A stretch of 64,000 nt of DNA from Planococcus halotolerans (GTDB lineage: Bacteria > Bacillota > Bacilli > Bacillales_A > Planococcaceae), in assembly GCF_003289955.1 (NCBI RefSeq), contig NZ_QLZR01000001.1, positions 496,001 to 560,000 on the forward strand, read 5' to 3'. Below are positions 7,641-16,991 of the stretch, one piece after another. Numbering within the stretch: the stretch's first letter is position 1; every line of letters starts with the position of its first letter. The translations under genes were made by a program, and so were the position numbers. The notes under the pieces were generated by a model that was given only the letters and a program-made list of their open reading frames with translations, did no database searches and was not told the DNA's origin.

Positions 7641-8792
7641 TCATTTTTTGTATTCTTTTTTCAACTGGGCAGCAATAATGTTTTTTTGAATCTCTGACGT
7701 TCCTTCGTAAATTTTTGTGATGCGTGCATCGCGATAATAACGCTCAATTGGATAATCTTTCATATAACCAATTCCGGCATGAATTTGAACTGCCAAATCT
7801 GCAACGCGATTATAGACATCTGAACCGTATAATTTCGCAATGGCCGCTTCTTTGATAACACGCTGTTTATCATCTGTCATCCAGGCTACACGGTACGTCA
7901 TAGCGCGTAAGACTTCGATTTGCATGCTGATTTCTGCTAGCATATGCTGGATTGCCTGGTTTTCAAAAATCGGTTTCCCGAACTGCTCTCTTTCGAAGGA
8001 GTAGTCCATGCAGTGTTCCAATAGACGTTCTGATGAACCCAGGTTTCTGGCTGCAAGTCCCGCACGGCCATTTGCCAATATTTTTAAGGCGTTGACATAA
8101 CCTTGTCCTTCTTCACCCAGCACATTTTCAACCGGCACTTCCATATTGTCAAAAAACAATTCTGCTGAATGCGATCCGCGCAATCCCATTTTCTCTTCAA
8201 CCGCGCCTACTTTGAAGCCTGGAAAATCTTTTTCCACGATAAAAGAAGTGATTCCTTTGGCTCCTTTTGATGGGTCAGTCGAAGCCATAACTGTAAAGAC
8301 GTGCCCATCGACGGCATTGGTGATGTAATGTTTCGATCCATTTATGATGTATTTATCGCCTTGTCTTACAGCTTTGGTCGTTAAAGCTGCCGCATTTGAT
8401 CCAGCTGCAGGTTCTGTTAACGCAAATGCGCCAATCCATTCTCCTGTGGCCATTTTCGGCAAGTATTTTTTCTTTTGTTCTTCAGTCCCCAGTTCAACAA
8501 TTCCCACTGAACCGATTCCTGTGTGAGCACCGATTAAAGTAGTATAACCGTTATGCGTTTTGCCTAATTCTTCATAAACCGCACATTTACCGACCATATC
8601 AAGTCCCAAGCCGCCATACTCTTCAGGAATGCTCAGTCCGAACAGCCCCATGTCCTTCGACATTTCAATAATATGTGCCGGAATTTCATCATTTTTTTCA
8701 ATCTCCATTGCCACCGCTTCTACTTCTTCCCGGATAAACTTACGTACCCCTTTACGGATTGATTCAATATCTTCTGTAAATGAAAAATTCAT
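7641..8792 (-). CDS. Acyl-CoA dehydrogenase
   Basis: A 383-residue FAD-dependent short/medium-chain acyl-CoA dehydrogenase that oxidises acyl-CoA to 2-enoyl-CoA and passes electrons to ETF. The signature AFALTEPAAGSNAAAL and the IHAGIGYMKDYPIERYYRDA region are present. The C-terminal IYEGTSEIQ places a glutamate near residue 363, the position of the catalytic base in this subfamily. It lies 14 nt from the enoyl-CoA hydratase gene, and GGAGTG precedes the ATG. Chain-length or branched-chain preference cannot be read from the sequence; the operon supplies the remaining beta-oxidation steps. Confidence 0.94.
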   Translation of the reverse strand: MNFSFTEDIESIRKGVRKFIREEVEAVAMEIEKNDEIPAHIIEMSKDMGLFGLSIPEEYGGLGLDMVGKCAVYEELGKTHNGYTTLIGAHTGIGSVGIVELGTEEQKKKYLPKMATGEWIGAFALTEPAAGSNAAALTTKAVRQGDKYIINGSKHYITNAVDGHVFTVMASTDPSKGAKGITSFIVEKDFPGFKVGAVEEKMGLRGSHSAELFFDNMEVPVENVLGEEGQGYVNALKILANGRAGLAARNLGSSERLLEHCMDYSFEREQFGKPIFENQAIQHMLAEISMQIEVLRAMTYRVAWMTDDKQRVIKEAAIAKLYGSDVYNRVADLAVQIHAGIGYMKDYPIERYYRDARITKIYEGTSEIQKNIIAAQLKKEYKK

Positions 8793-8806
8793 TAATATGC
8801 ACTCCT

Positions 8807-9580
8807 TTATTGGTTTTTAAATTCCGGTTTTCTTTTTTCTAAAAACGCGGCTGTTCCTTCAGCTTTGTCTTCTGTACCAAAAACAATGGTTTGTGCCAGT
8901 TTCTCAAGCATTAATGCCGTATCCAAGTCAACATCATAACCGCGATGAACGACCATTTTCGCCAATTTAATCGCGACTGGACCTTTCGAACTGATCGCTT
9001 CTGCTTTTTGCTCAATAACAGCATCCAATTCTGAAATCGGTACAACTTCAGTAACGAGACCAATTTGTTCAGCTTTCTTGCCACTGATCATTGCACCAGT
9101 CAAAATCATGTCGAGTGCCCTGCCTTTTCCAACAATCCGGGCCAGGCGCTGAGTTCCCCCTGCGCCGGGAATGATCCCTAAATTCAATTCCGGCAAACCG
9201 ATTTTTGCATGTTCTGCCGCTATCCGGATATCACATGACAGCGCAAGTTCGCAGCCGCCGCCCAGTGCAAAGCCATTAATCGCTGCAATTGTCGCTTTGC
9301 TGCAGTTTTCAATTTTTTTATACGCACCTTGCATACCCGGTATTAAAGCGTCCAGCATTTTTCGTTCCTTCAGCTGGCCAATATCGGCTCCTGCTGCAAA
9401 TGATTTATCACCCGCACCTTTGAAGACGATGACGTGTATCGACGGATCTTTTTCACAGCGATCAACCGCTTCTTCTATCTCCGCCAAAGTTGCTGCATTC
9501 AATGCGTTTCTCACTTCGGGACGATTAATCGTAATTAATGCATAATGTTTGGTGAGCGTCAGCTGTATATTTTCAAACAT
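8807..9580 (-). CDS. Enoyl-CoA hydratase/isomerase (crotonase family)
   Basis: About 257 residues, typical for crotonase-fold hydratases, converting trans-2-enoyl-CoA to 3-hydroxyacyl-CoA. The oxyanion-hole segments are AAGADI and ALGGGCELAL. The two glutamates expected in hydratases are present (E111 in GGGCELA and E131 in GLPELNLG), so dehydratase activity is likely intact. Three starts crowd the 5' end; ATG at 9580 is best spaced from AAGAGGTG, while GTG at 9589 would overlap that site. It follows the 3-hydroxyacyl-CoA dehydrogenase stop almost directly, which suggests translational coupling. Confidence 0.92.
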   Translation of the reverse strand: MFENIQLTLTKHYALITINRPEVRNALNAATLAEIEEAVDRCEKDPSIHVIVFKGAGDKSFAAGADIGQLKERKMLDALIPGMQGAYKKIENCSKATIAAINGFALGGGCELALSCDIRIAAEHAKIGLPELNLGIIPGAGGTQRLARIVGKGRALDMILTGAMISGKKAEQIGLVTEVVPISELDAVIEQKAEAISSKGPVAIKLAKMVVHRGYDVDLDTALMLEKLAQTIVFGTEDKAEGTAAFLEKRKPEFKNQ

Positions 9581-9592
9581 ATTCATCACCTC

Positions 9593-10444
9593 TTAATTTT
9601 TATCGTAGTTATAAAATCCTTTACCTGATTTTCGGCCAAGCCGTCCAGCTTTAACATATTTAATCAATAATGGACATGGACGGTATTTTTCGCCCAAAGT
9701 TTGATAAAGATATTCCATATTGCGCAAACGTGTGTCGAGTCCGACAAGATCTGCCAGTTCTAAAGGCCCCATCGGGTGATTCAGCCCAAGTTTCAGAGCT
9801 TTGTCAATATCTTCAGCAGATGCGACGCCTTCCATCAGCATATTCATCGCTTCATTGCCAATCAGACAATTCATACGACTTGTGACAAAGCCGGGAAATT
9901 CATTTACTTCCACCGTCTGCTTGCCAAGTCGCTCGCCCACTTCTTTGGCTAAAGCAACCGTTTCATCGGAAGTATCCAATCCGCGGATGATTTCTATCAA
10001 TTTCATCTTGTGCACAGGATTAAAGAAATGCATTGCCAAAAACTTGTCCGGACGGGAAAGCTGAGCCCCTATTTCTGTCGGGCTCATTGTTGAAGTATTT
10101 GTCGCCAGAAGGGTGTGCGGAGGACATTGTTCATCCAAGCGTTTAAAAATGTCAATTTTCAAATCCATGTTTTCAAGAACTGCCTCAATTACGACATCTG
10201 CATTCTTTGCCGTCTCTTCAAAGTCCGCTGTATAAGTGATACTTTTTAATGCCGTTTCCACTTTTTCTGCAGAGACATATCCACGTTCCGCACTTTTATT
10301 CATTTCTTTTTCTATATATTCTCGAGCATTCTCAAGGGCTGTTTCGTTAATATCATGGAGTTTGACTTCATAACCGCTCAAAGCCGCCGTATAGGCAATT
10401 CCTCTTCCCATGACACCTGAGCCAATCACTGAAAAATTTTTCAT
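9593..10444 (-). CDS. 3-hydroxybutyryl-CoA dehydrogenase
   Basis: A 283-residue NAD(P)-dependent 3-hydroxyacyl-CoA dehydrogenase of the short (Hbd/MmgB) type. The Rossmann motif GSGVMGRGIA is at 8-17, the catalytic region AMHFFNPVHKMKLIEII is present, and the C-terminal domain has PMGPLELADLVGLDT. It oxidises 3-hydroxyacyl-CoA to the 3-keto form ahead of thiolase. It is the first gene of the minus-strand beta-oxidation transcript. GGAGTG lies before its ATG, and an operator-like element at 10461-10496, shared with the CoA-transferase operon, sits 17 nt upstream. Confidence 0.93.
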   Translation of the reverse strand: MKNFSVIGSGVMGRGIAYTAALSGYEVKLHDINETALENAREYIEKEMNKSAERGYVSAEKVETALKSITYTADFEETAKNADVVIEAVLENMDLKIDIFKRLDEQCPPHTLLATNTSTMSPTEIGAQLSRPDKFLAMHFFNPVHKMKLIEIIRGLDTSDETVALAKEVGERLGKQTVEVNEFPGFVTSRMNCLIGNEAMNMLMEGVASAEDIDKALKLGLNHPMGPLELADLVGLDTRLRNMEYLYQTLGEKYRPCPLLIKYVKAGRLGRKSGKGFYNYDKN

Positions 10445-10460
10445 AATTCCACTCCTTTTA

Positions 10461-10496
10461 ATCGTTTCTAATAGTAAAATGACGTTTCATTTATTG
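10461..10496 (-). promoter_or_regulatory. Operator-like element shared with 18377-18412
   Basis: The 36 bp match 29 of 36 positions of the element upstream of the CoA-transferase operon. Within it, AAATGA-CGTT-TCATTT is an inverted repeat whose half-site AATGAAAC resembles the one known for the IclR-family regulator KdgR. It lies 17-52 nt upstream of the 3-hydroxyacyl-CoA dehydrogenase start. Binding by the locus IclR protein is inferred. Confidence 0.6.
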
Positions 10497-10502
10497 ATTG
10501 AA

Positions 10503-10530
10503 GGAAAAAGTCTCACACATGCTGAGACCG
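10503..10530 (-). terminator. Terminator after the permease gene
   Basis: GTCTCA (10510-10515) and TGAGAC (10523-10528) form a hairpin that on the minus strand runs into TTTTTCC, directly after the permease stop at 10531. It separates the transporter/CoA-transferase transcript from the beta-oxidation transcript. Confidence 0.8.
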
Positions 10531-11874
10531 CTAGGACAACATAAAGTTTAAAACATAAACATATGTAAGTGCTGCTATTGAGGTGAAAAGAAAATACATG
10601 CCGTTCCATTTGTACGCCACCGTAACTCCATTCCTTTTCACACAGCTGCTGATGATGATATTCATGGCGTTTAGAGGGCTAATTGCCGCTGATAACATCC
10701 AGGAGAAGATACACATGAAAGCAATGATTAAAGGATGAATATCTATATCAGCGGAAATAAGTGCCGTCAAAATAAGCGGGATTATAATGATTTGATGCAC
10801 GCCGATCATAGCTAGAATCGTCACGCAAACTACTATGAAAATGAATAAGATCCCAACAGAACGGACAGAAGCCCATTGCATGGTTTGCTCGATCACTGCT
10901 TTAACCGGAGTATTTGATATTGCATTGCCAAATACTCCAGCGCTCAAAAAGAGACAAATTTCTGTCTTCGTCTGCATCAATACCTTGTCTTTGTAAAGAA
11001 AAAATTCATTCTTAAGTACTTCCAGGCTTCCCCGCACGATAAACCAGAACATTGGTACAGACAAACAAATAATGCTGACTAGTAAAAGCATCGATTTATG
11101 CAGCCATTGCTCCATACTGATTAGCATTACAATAATCAGGAATACATAACTGATCAGCAGGAATATATGCTTTTTCTGTCCATCGTCTAATTGGGGTAGA
11201 TTAGGGATATCAAGTTTCTGTTCTTTTAAAGCTTTGGGCCGAAATAAAAGCATGCCGCATATCAATTGAATCAAAGCGAATGCGATACCTACCGGTAAAT
11301 AAGACATATACGTTATATCCAGGTAAAAAATCACAATGCCGACAGAAGCGAAAAAAGGCGACCAGATAACGGCAGGGGTGAATCCGATATAATAAGATTT
11401 CGATAAAATTTTCGGTGCTATTTTGATGTTTTCCACGAGCCCGTGGACGATTCTTAATGCACCCATATTTAGTATAGGAGAAACAATCACCATCACCGAC
11501 GATAAGCCGTAAAAAATATTCCGTGGATTGTTTTTTAATTCATCGAGATAGGATACTGTACTTCCAATGATGCCTTCCCTTTTTAAAGGGACTGACAGCA
11601 AAGGAGCCAGGATTAAAATCGCCAGCAGTGGCATATTTTGTGTGATGCCCTGGAACAAAGCCAATCCGCGCCCATTCGCTGAATAATGGATGATCATCCC
11701 TATGATTAAAAGGGACAGCGTGAAGATTTTCGACTTTTTTTCCAGCAGCAGCCAGGAAGTGAAGAAAACTATAACAGTTAAGATACTATAGAAGATGCTC
11801 ACTGTTCCACTTGCAATAAATGCATCGATTATATACAAAAAACACATCGTCAGAATAAGAGCAAATCTTAGCAT
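10531..11874 (-). CDS. Polytopic membrane permease, substrate unknown
   Basis: 447 residues, almost entirely hydrophobic, with roughly 10-12 membrane segments and re-entrant-looking Gly/Pro stretches (for example GFTPAVIWSPFFASVGI and AISPLNAMNIIISSC). The architecture resembles permeases of the ion-transporter superfamily that move organic anions, but I do not recognise the exact family. It is the last gene of the CoA-transferase/TRAP transcript, with a terminator directly after the stop. A second importer, or an exporter, for the same organic acid or its product is a reasonable inference. AAGGGGCGG lies before the ATG. Confidence 0.7.
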   Translation of the reverse strand: MLRFALILTMCFLYIIDAFIASGTVSIFYSILTVIVFFTSWLLLEKKSKIFTLSLLIIGMIIHYSANGRGLALFQGITQNMPLLAILILAPLLSVPLKREGIIGSTVSYLDELKNNPRNIFYGLSSVMVIVSPILNMGALRIVHGLVENIKIAPKILSKSYYIGFTPAVIWSPFFASVGIVIFYLDITYMSYLPVGIAFALIQLICGMLLFRPKALKEQKLDIPNLPQLDDGQKKHIFLLISYVFLIIVMLISMEQWLHKSMLLLVSIICLSVPMFWFIVRGSLEVLKNEFFLYKDKVLMQTKTEICLFLSAGVFGNAISNTPVKAVIEQTMQWASVRSVGILFIFIVVCVTILAMIGVHQIIIIPLILTALISADIDIHPLIIAFMCIFSWMLSAAISPLNAMNIIISSCVKRNGVTVAYKWNGMYFLFTSIAALTYVYVLNFMLS

Positions 11875-11889
11875 TCCGCCCCTTCTCTC

Positions 11890-12870
11890 TTAAAAAGACT
11901 GTTTAGATTTTACTCTGCCGGCGGCATACAAATAATTTAATTGCTCATGATATTCTTTGATAATTTCTTCGAAAATTTCGTTGACGGTTTTTATTTCATT
12001 TACCAAACCAATGGATTGCCCTAAAGCAATTACGCCAGAATCCAAATTTCCTTCCGTTATCAATTTTTGATAGGATTCACCGTTGATATAAGGGATGATT
12101 TCGTCAAATGACGCTCCATTTTTTTCAAGCTCCAGCAAAGCAAGTGCATTTGCTGTTTTCATAACTCTTGCCGTCTTATTAATGGATTTTTTAACCAGAA
12201 CAGTATCCGTTTCCTGCATTTTCACTAATTGCTCTTTTATGAAAGGATGCAACGCGACTTCTTTTGAAGTCAAAAAACGTGTCCCCATCTGGATCCCTTG
12301 CGCCCCTAGAGCAAACGCCGACAATGCGGCTTTTCCCGTTGAAATTCCGCCCGCCGCGATGACCGGAATCGAAAGTTCCTGTACCGCTCTTTGTGTTAAG
12401 GTCATTGTCGTAATGTCGTCCTGTCCAGGGTGGCCGCCACATTCATAGCCGACCACTACTACAGCATCACAGCCAATCGCTTCCGCTTTCTTGGCGAACC
12501 GGATAGAAGGGGATACATGAACCACTTTAATATTACTTTTCTTCAACTGTTCCATATACTGTTGAGGATTATTGCCCGATGTAAATACAACCGGCACCTC
12601 AGCTTCGATTGCACCTTCGATAAATTCGTCCATTGGCCTGCGTATACCAATGGCAGCATTCATACCAAAAGGGCGGGAAGTAAGAGTACGCGTTTTCTCA
12701 ATATCCCTTAGCATTTCTGTTTTCGAAGCATAACTGCCAGCTGTGATCAAACCCAGTCCTCCAGCGTTAGAGACAGCCGAAACAAGGGCTGAAGTCCCCA
12801 GTCCTTGGAGTCCACCTTGAATAATCGGATATCTGATGCCGAACATTTCCGTTATACTTGTCTCGATCAT
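11890..12870 (-). CDS. Nitronate monooxygenase / 2-nitropropane dioxygenase-like flavoprotein
   Basis: About 326 residues with an FMN-binding TIM-barrel of the NPD/FabK-like family. It has YPIIQGGLQGLGTSALVSAV at the N-terminus, GYECGGHPGQDD near the phosphate site, AAGGISTGKAALSAFALGAQ, and MGTRFLTSKE. Such proteins include nitronate monooxygenases, enoyl-ACP reductase relatives and poorly defined oxidoreductases. The ATG at 12870 is preferred because AGAGGTGG sits just upstream; the GTG at 12879 would lie inside that site. Its place between a D-2-hydroxyacid dehydrogenase and a permease in an acyl-CoA catabolic locus suggests a non-canonical flavin-dependent step, not proven. Confidence 0.83.
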   Translation of the reverse strand: MIETSITEMFGIRYPIIQGGLQGLGTSALVSAVSNAGGLGLITAGSYASKTEMLRDIEKTRTLTSRPFGMNAAIGIRRPMDEFIEGAIEAEVPVVFTSGNNPQQYMEQLKKSNIKVVHVSPSIRFAKKAEAIGCDAVVVVGYECGGHPGQDDITTMTLTQRAVQELSIPVIAAGGISTGKAALSAFALGAQGIQMGTRFLTSKEVALHPFIKEQLVKMQETDTVLVKKSINKTARVMKTANALALLELEKNGASFDEIIPYINGESYQKLITEGNLDSGVIALGQSIGLVNEIKTVNEIFEEIIKEYHEQLNYLYAAGRVKSKQSF

Positions 12871-12886
12871 CCACTCCACCTCTTTA

Positions 12887-13900
12887 TCATTGCGGGCTTA
12901 AACCATGAACTTTCCGCTTTAGACTTCCTCCATTGACTATAGTGGGCACATCATTCCCATCCAATGCAGATACTAAATTTCGGGCAATGGTGACAGAAGT
13001 TTTCTTCGCTGCTTCCATACTGATCCCGCCAATATGAGGAGTGGCCACGACTTGCTTTAATCTAAAAAAAGGATGATCTTTTGGAGGAGGTTCTTGAGTA
13101 AACACATCTAATCCTGCACCAATGATGTCTCCGTTTTCCAGCACCTCGATTAAATCTTCTTCATTGATAAGTCCTCCGCGAGCAGTATTGACTAGGATAG
13201 CCTCTTTTTTCATCAATGACAAAAGTGACCTATCAATTATCCTTTCAGTTTCTTTTTGCAGTGGAATGTGCAAACTCACAATATCACTTTCTTGGAACAA
13301 CTGTTCAATCGACGTCGTCAACTCCACATTCATTGCTTTGGCGAGTTTTTCACGTTCACCAGAAATCGTTCTGACATAAGCAGTCACTTCCATTCCAAAA
13401 CCTGCCGACAAAATTTTCCCTACTTTTTGAGCAATGTTTCCAAAGCCGATAAGTCCAACTTTCTTGCCATGCATTTCGTGAGTATATCTGCCGTCCCGGT
13501 AAGAAAAATTCCCTTTCTTTGTTTCTTCATTGAATGAGGGAATATTTTTCATGACAGCCATTATCAAACTTACCGTATGTTCTGCTGTGGCTTGGCTGTT
13601 TAAACTGGGTGCATTTAAGATCGCAATGCCTTTTTCGGTAGCATAGTTGACATCAATATTATCCAAACCAACGCCGGCGCCAGAAATAGCTCTGACACCA
13701 GTACAATGGTCAAGAACCGCTTGGGTAATGGCAGCGGGAGCCCTCAAAATAATCCCATCGACGATATTGTTATCAAGAAATTGAATAATTTGCTGTTCAT
13801 TGAATTCATTAAACTTCTTCACTTCTGCCAATTGATTTAAAACCTTTTCCCCTTCGGGATGATACATCGGAAGTATCTGTAAAATTTTGAGTCTGTCCAT
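12887..13900 (-). CDS. D-2-hydroxyacid dehydrogenase, NAD-dependent (SerA/glyoxylate-reductase family)
   Basis: 337 residues with the split substrate/Rossmann architecture of D-isomer-specific 2-hydroxyacid dehydrogenases. The nucleotide motif GFGNIA is at about 152-157. The catalytic triad R241 (NTARGG), E270 (TQEPPP) and H289 (TPHIGG) is complete. There is no C-terminal ACT domain, so it is not a regulated biosynthetic SerA. It would interconvert a D-2-hydroxyacid and a 2-oxoacid. It is in the CoA-transferase/TRAP transcript, with AAAGGGAGG before its ATG and 72 nt from the TRAP permease gene. Confidence 0.88.
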   Translation of the reverse strand: MDRLKILQILPMYHPEGEKVLNQLAEVKKFNEFNEQQIIQFLDNNIVDGIILRAPAAITQAVLDHCTGVRAISGAGVGLDNIDVNYATEKGIAILNAPSLNSQATAEHTVSLIMAVMKNIPSFNEETKKGNFSYRDGRYTHEMHGKKVGLIGFGNIAQKVGKILSAGFGMEVTAYVRTISGEREKLAKAMNVELTTSIEQLFQESDIVSLHIPLQKETERIIDRSLLSLMKKEAILVNTARGGLINEEDLIEVLENGDIIGAGLDVFTQEPPPKDHPFFRLKQVVATPHIGGISMEAAKKTSVTIARNLVSALDGNDVPTIVNGGSLKRKVHGLSPQ

Positions 13901-13972
13901 TACTTCCTCCCTTTACACCAATTTAATAACAACATGAACAAAACTTCTTAAATTCAAGTTGGAGATTGCTTA

Positions 13973-15949
13973 TCATTCTTCCAATACCGGTTCATTTTCT
14001 TTTTCTGTTTGATTTAAAGTGAATTTTTGCAATACGATAATCGAAACTAAAATCGCAATACCGATAAGATCGCTCCATACACCAGGGATGATCATCAATA
14101 ACGCACCGCTAAATAGAATAACTCGTTCATACCAAGTGGCGTTGCGGAGTAACCAGCCTTCCACTGCACAAGCGATTCCCCAAATACCGATACAAGCAGT
14201 AATTACCGATAAGATGATTGTTTGAGTGTCCCCTATTAATAGAAGAGATTCTCCGTAAACAAACATGAATGGCACGATAAAAGCCGCTAACCCTAACTTC
14301 ATTGAAACAATTCCGGTTTTCATCGGCTCAGCCCCCGATATACCTGCGGCTGCGAATGCCGCCAGAGCTACCGGTGGAGTAATAGCCGACAAGATGGCAA
14401 AGTAGAAGATGAACATATGAGCAGCAAGTGGCGCTACGCCAAGCTCAATCAAGGCTGGAATTGTCAATGGAACTTGAACAATATATGCTGCTACAGTCGG
14501 CAATCCCATGCCTAAAATTATGCTGGTTATCATTGTAAATATGAGCGTAACAATCAAAATGCCGCCTGATAGTTCAATGATGATGCTGCTGAACTTTAAA
14601 CCAATTCCTGTCAAGCCGATAATACCGATAATAATACCAGCTGCGGCACAAGCAATCGCTGTTTCAATGGCTGCTTTAGCACCCAGATCCAATGCACGGA
14701 AAATTGTTCCAAACGACAACCTTGTTGATTTCATGACTGCTGCCACTAGAATTGTTGCGCCAATTGAAAACAGACCCGCTCTCATTGGTGAGAATCCCGA
14801 TACAAGCATATACACAATAACAATTAATGGTACGAAAAATAAGAAACCATTTTTCATTACTGTCCAGAAGTTTGGAAGCTCTGATTTTTCCAAGCCTATA
14901 AGACCAAGTCGCTTAGCTCTTAAATCCACTTGAAAGTATAAGCATAAATAGAATAATAATGCTGGAATAGCTGCTGCAAGTGCCACTTCCATATAAGGTA
15001 TCCCCAAATAGGAAGCGATAATGAATGCCGAAGCTCCCATGATCGGCGGCATAATTTGGCCACCAGTAGAGGACACTGCTTCTACGGCTCCAGCGAATTC
15101 CTTTTTATATCCCGTTTTCTTCATAAGTGGGATTGTGAACGCTCCAGTAGTGACAGTATTCGCTACTGCACTGCCGGAAATCGTTCCCAAAATTGAACTT
15201 GCCACAATCGCTGTTTTGGCAGGTCCACCACGATATTTCCCCATTCCAGCAACAGACAGATTAATGAAGAATTGGCCTGCTCCTGAAACCTCCAGGAATT
15301 TCCCAAACAAGATAAACAAAAAAATAAACGTAGCTGAGACACCAAGCGGCGTACTGAATACACCTGTTACTGTATAAAAAAGATGGTCGACAATCCACAT
15401 AGTGGTAAATTCTCTATGGGAAAGCACACCTGGAGCCAGATGACCCCAGATGCCATAGACCAAGCAAACCAAAATAATAAGTAATAACGCATTGCCTACT
15501 ACACGTCTTGTCGCTTCAATAAGTAACAATCCGGCAATAATACCTATAGCGATTTCCAAAGTACTTAAAGTTTCAATGTAACTCATACGTGATGAAATAC
15601 TTTGTGAATTTATTACAAAATACGAGTAAACACTTAAAGACAAAGCGATAAAAACCCAGTCATACCAAGGGATTTTCTCAGATTCCATAACTTTCTTGGT
15701 CGGTTTATAGACTGCAAAAGTCAGTGCCAGCGCAAACGCTAAGTGAGTGGATCGCTGCATAATCGATTCGAAAACACCGAAAAAAGCGGTATAAAGGTGA
15801 AAGAGAGACATTAATACGGCGATACAAGTGATGATTTTACCCGTCTTACCCTTCAGAGACCGAACTTTATTGTTCAAAACTCCCTCTTCTGAGTATACTT
15901 CTTCACTGTTTGTATTAATCGCTTCCTTAGTAGTTGTTAATTGAGTCAT
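13973..15949 (-). CDS. TRAP transporter fused permease (4TM/12TM, TAXI type)
   Basis: A 658-residue membrane protein in which the small DctQ-like and large DctM-like TRAP subunits are fused, as is usual for TAXI-type TRAP systems. About four N-terminal membrane segments (residues about 35-165) precede a large permease region with AGQFFINLSVAGMGKYRGGP, ASSILGTISGSAVANTVTTG, STGGQIMPPIMGASAFI and ILGMGLPTVAAYI. It would use an ion gradient to import the ligand bound by the TAXI receptor encoded just before it. The receptor gene ends 32 nt upstream, which supports one transporter. The substrate is unknown, probably an organic acid. Confidence 0.93.
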   Translation of the reverse strand: MTQLTTTKEAINTNSEEVYSEEGVLNNKVRSLKGKTGKIITCIAVLMSLFHLYTAFFGVFESIMQRSTHLAFALALTFAVYKPTKKVMESEKIPWYDWVFIALSLSVYSYFVINSQSISSRMSYIETLSTLEIAIGIIAGLLLIEATRRVVGNALLLIILVCLVYGIWGHLAPGVLSHREFTTMWIVDHLFYTVTGVFSTPLGVSATFIFLFILFGKFLEVSGAGQFFINLSVAGMGKYRGGPAKTAIVASSILGTISGSAVANTVTTGAFTIPLMKKTGYKKEFAGAVEAVSSTGGQIMPPIMGASAFIIASYLGIPYMEVALAAAIPALLFYLCLYFQVDLRAKRLGLIGLEKSELPNFWTVMKNGFLFFVPLIVIVYMLVSGFSPMRAGLFSIGATILVAAVMKSTRLSFGTIFRALDLGAKAAIETAIACAAAGIIIGIIGLTGIGLKFSSIIIELSGGILIVTLIFTMITSIILGMGLPTVAAYIVQVPLTIPALIELGVAPLAAHMFIFYFAILSAITPPVALAAFAAAGISGAEPMKTGIVSMKLGLAAFIVPFMFVYGESLLLIGDTQTIILSVITACIGIWGIACAVEGWLLRNATWYERVILFSGALLMIIPGVWSDLIGIAILVSIIVLQKFTLNQTEKENEPVLEE

Positions 15950-15981
15950 GGACGCACCTTCTTTTTTAGATTGTTCGGCTT

Positions 15982-16980
15982 TTACTCCATTGCCCCTACT
16001 TCTTTATAATATCTTTCAGCTCCAGGATGAAGGTTTCCAACATTATTTTCAACGGAATATTCCGGACTGAAATCGTTCATAGTAGAAGATAATGTTTTCC
16101 AATGTTCCTGATTTTCAAAAAGCATTTTTGTCAAATCATATACTGCTTCCTCGCCCATCAAGTCATCATTTACAAGCAATACTGTATAACCTGCAACTGT
16201 ATTAATATCTTCAGTGATATTAGAATATGTGCCACCTTTGATTGTATAAGGAAGATAGCCTTCGTTCTTTTCATTTAATGCCGTCACTACTTCATCTTCA
16301 AGTGGCAACAGACGTATGCCCATTGTTGTATCCAATTCCTGGAAAGTCGAAAGAGGTGCAGCAACCATTCCAACAATTGCATCGATATGACCATCACGCA
16401 AAAGATCTGCACCGTCTGCAGTTCCAATATACTCAACTCCGCCAAGATCATCATAAGACATATCTACAGCACTCAACATATCTTTAAAAGCAAGTTCACC
16501 ACTATACCCTGCAATTCCGGGACTTACTTTTTTGCCTTTCAAATCTTCAAGAGACTGAATATCAGAATCTTCCCTTACGACCATATGGAAAACATTCGGA
16601 TATAATGTAGCGACTGTACTTACATTTTCAATTTTTTCCTCAAATTCATTTAGCCCGTTTAAAGCTTCAGGTACTGTTTGGCCATTAGCAAAGCCAAGAG
16701 CAAAAGTTCCTTGTCCTAATCCCAGTAAATTGGAAACAGAACCACCTTCTACAATTGTTACAGATGAATCAGGATATATAGGCGCCATTTTATCAGCCAT
16801 ACCGGCAGATAATGTATACCAGAAACCACCCACTGTTGCTGAACCGAATGCCAGATCTTTTGGTACAGCGTCCGTTTCTGCTGCTTTACTTGAACCGCCT
16901 TCTGTTCCTGACTCTTCCGAAGAACATGCTGCCAATGCCAAAATCGATACCAATAACAATAATCCCAACAACTTTTTCAT
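15982..16980 (-). CDS. TAXI-family TRAP transporter solute-binding lipoprotein
   Basis: A 332-residue extracytoplasmic receptor with a lipoprotein signal ending LALAACSSEE. Family marks include FGSATVGGFWYTLSAGMAD, VSNLLGLGQGTFALGFANGQ and DGHIDAIVGMVAAP. It lies between the CoA-transferase B gene and the fused TRAP permease, all minus strand. It would capture the organic acid that is then CoA-activated. TAXI receptors commonly bind glutamate, glutamine, 2-oxoglutarate or other organic acids, but no residue here fixes the ligand. Confidence 0.93.
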   Translation of the reverse strand: MKKLLGLLLLVSILALAACSSEESGTEGGSSKAAETDAVPKDLAFGSATVGGFWYTLSAGMADKMAPIYPDSSVTIVEGGSVSNLLGLGQGTFALGFANGQTVPEALNGLNEFEEKIENVSTVATLYPNVFHMVVREDSDIQSLEDLKGKKVSPGIAGYSGELAFKDMLSAVDMSYDDLGGVEYIGTADGADLLRDGHIDAIVGMVAAPLSTFQELDTTMGIRLLPLEDEVVTALNEKNEGYLPYTIKGGTYSNITEDINTVAGYTVLLVNDDLMGEEAVYDLTKMLFENQEHWKTLSSTMNDFSPEYSVENNVGNLHPGAERYYKEVGAME

Positions 16981-16991
16981 ATAAATTCCCC

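Noticed and set aside
13973-15949. Possible artificial fusion of two TRAP subunit genes
   Set aside because: Fused 4TM/12TM permeases are the normal form for TAXI-type TRAP systems.
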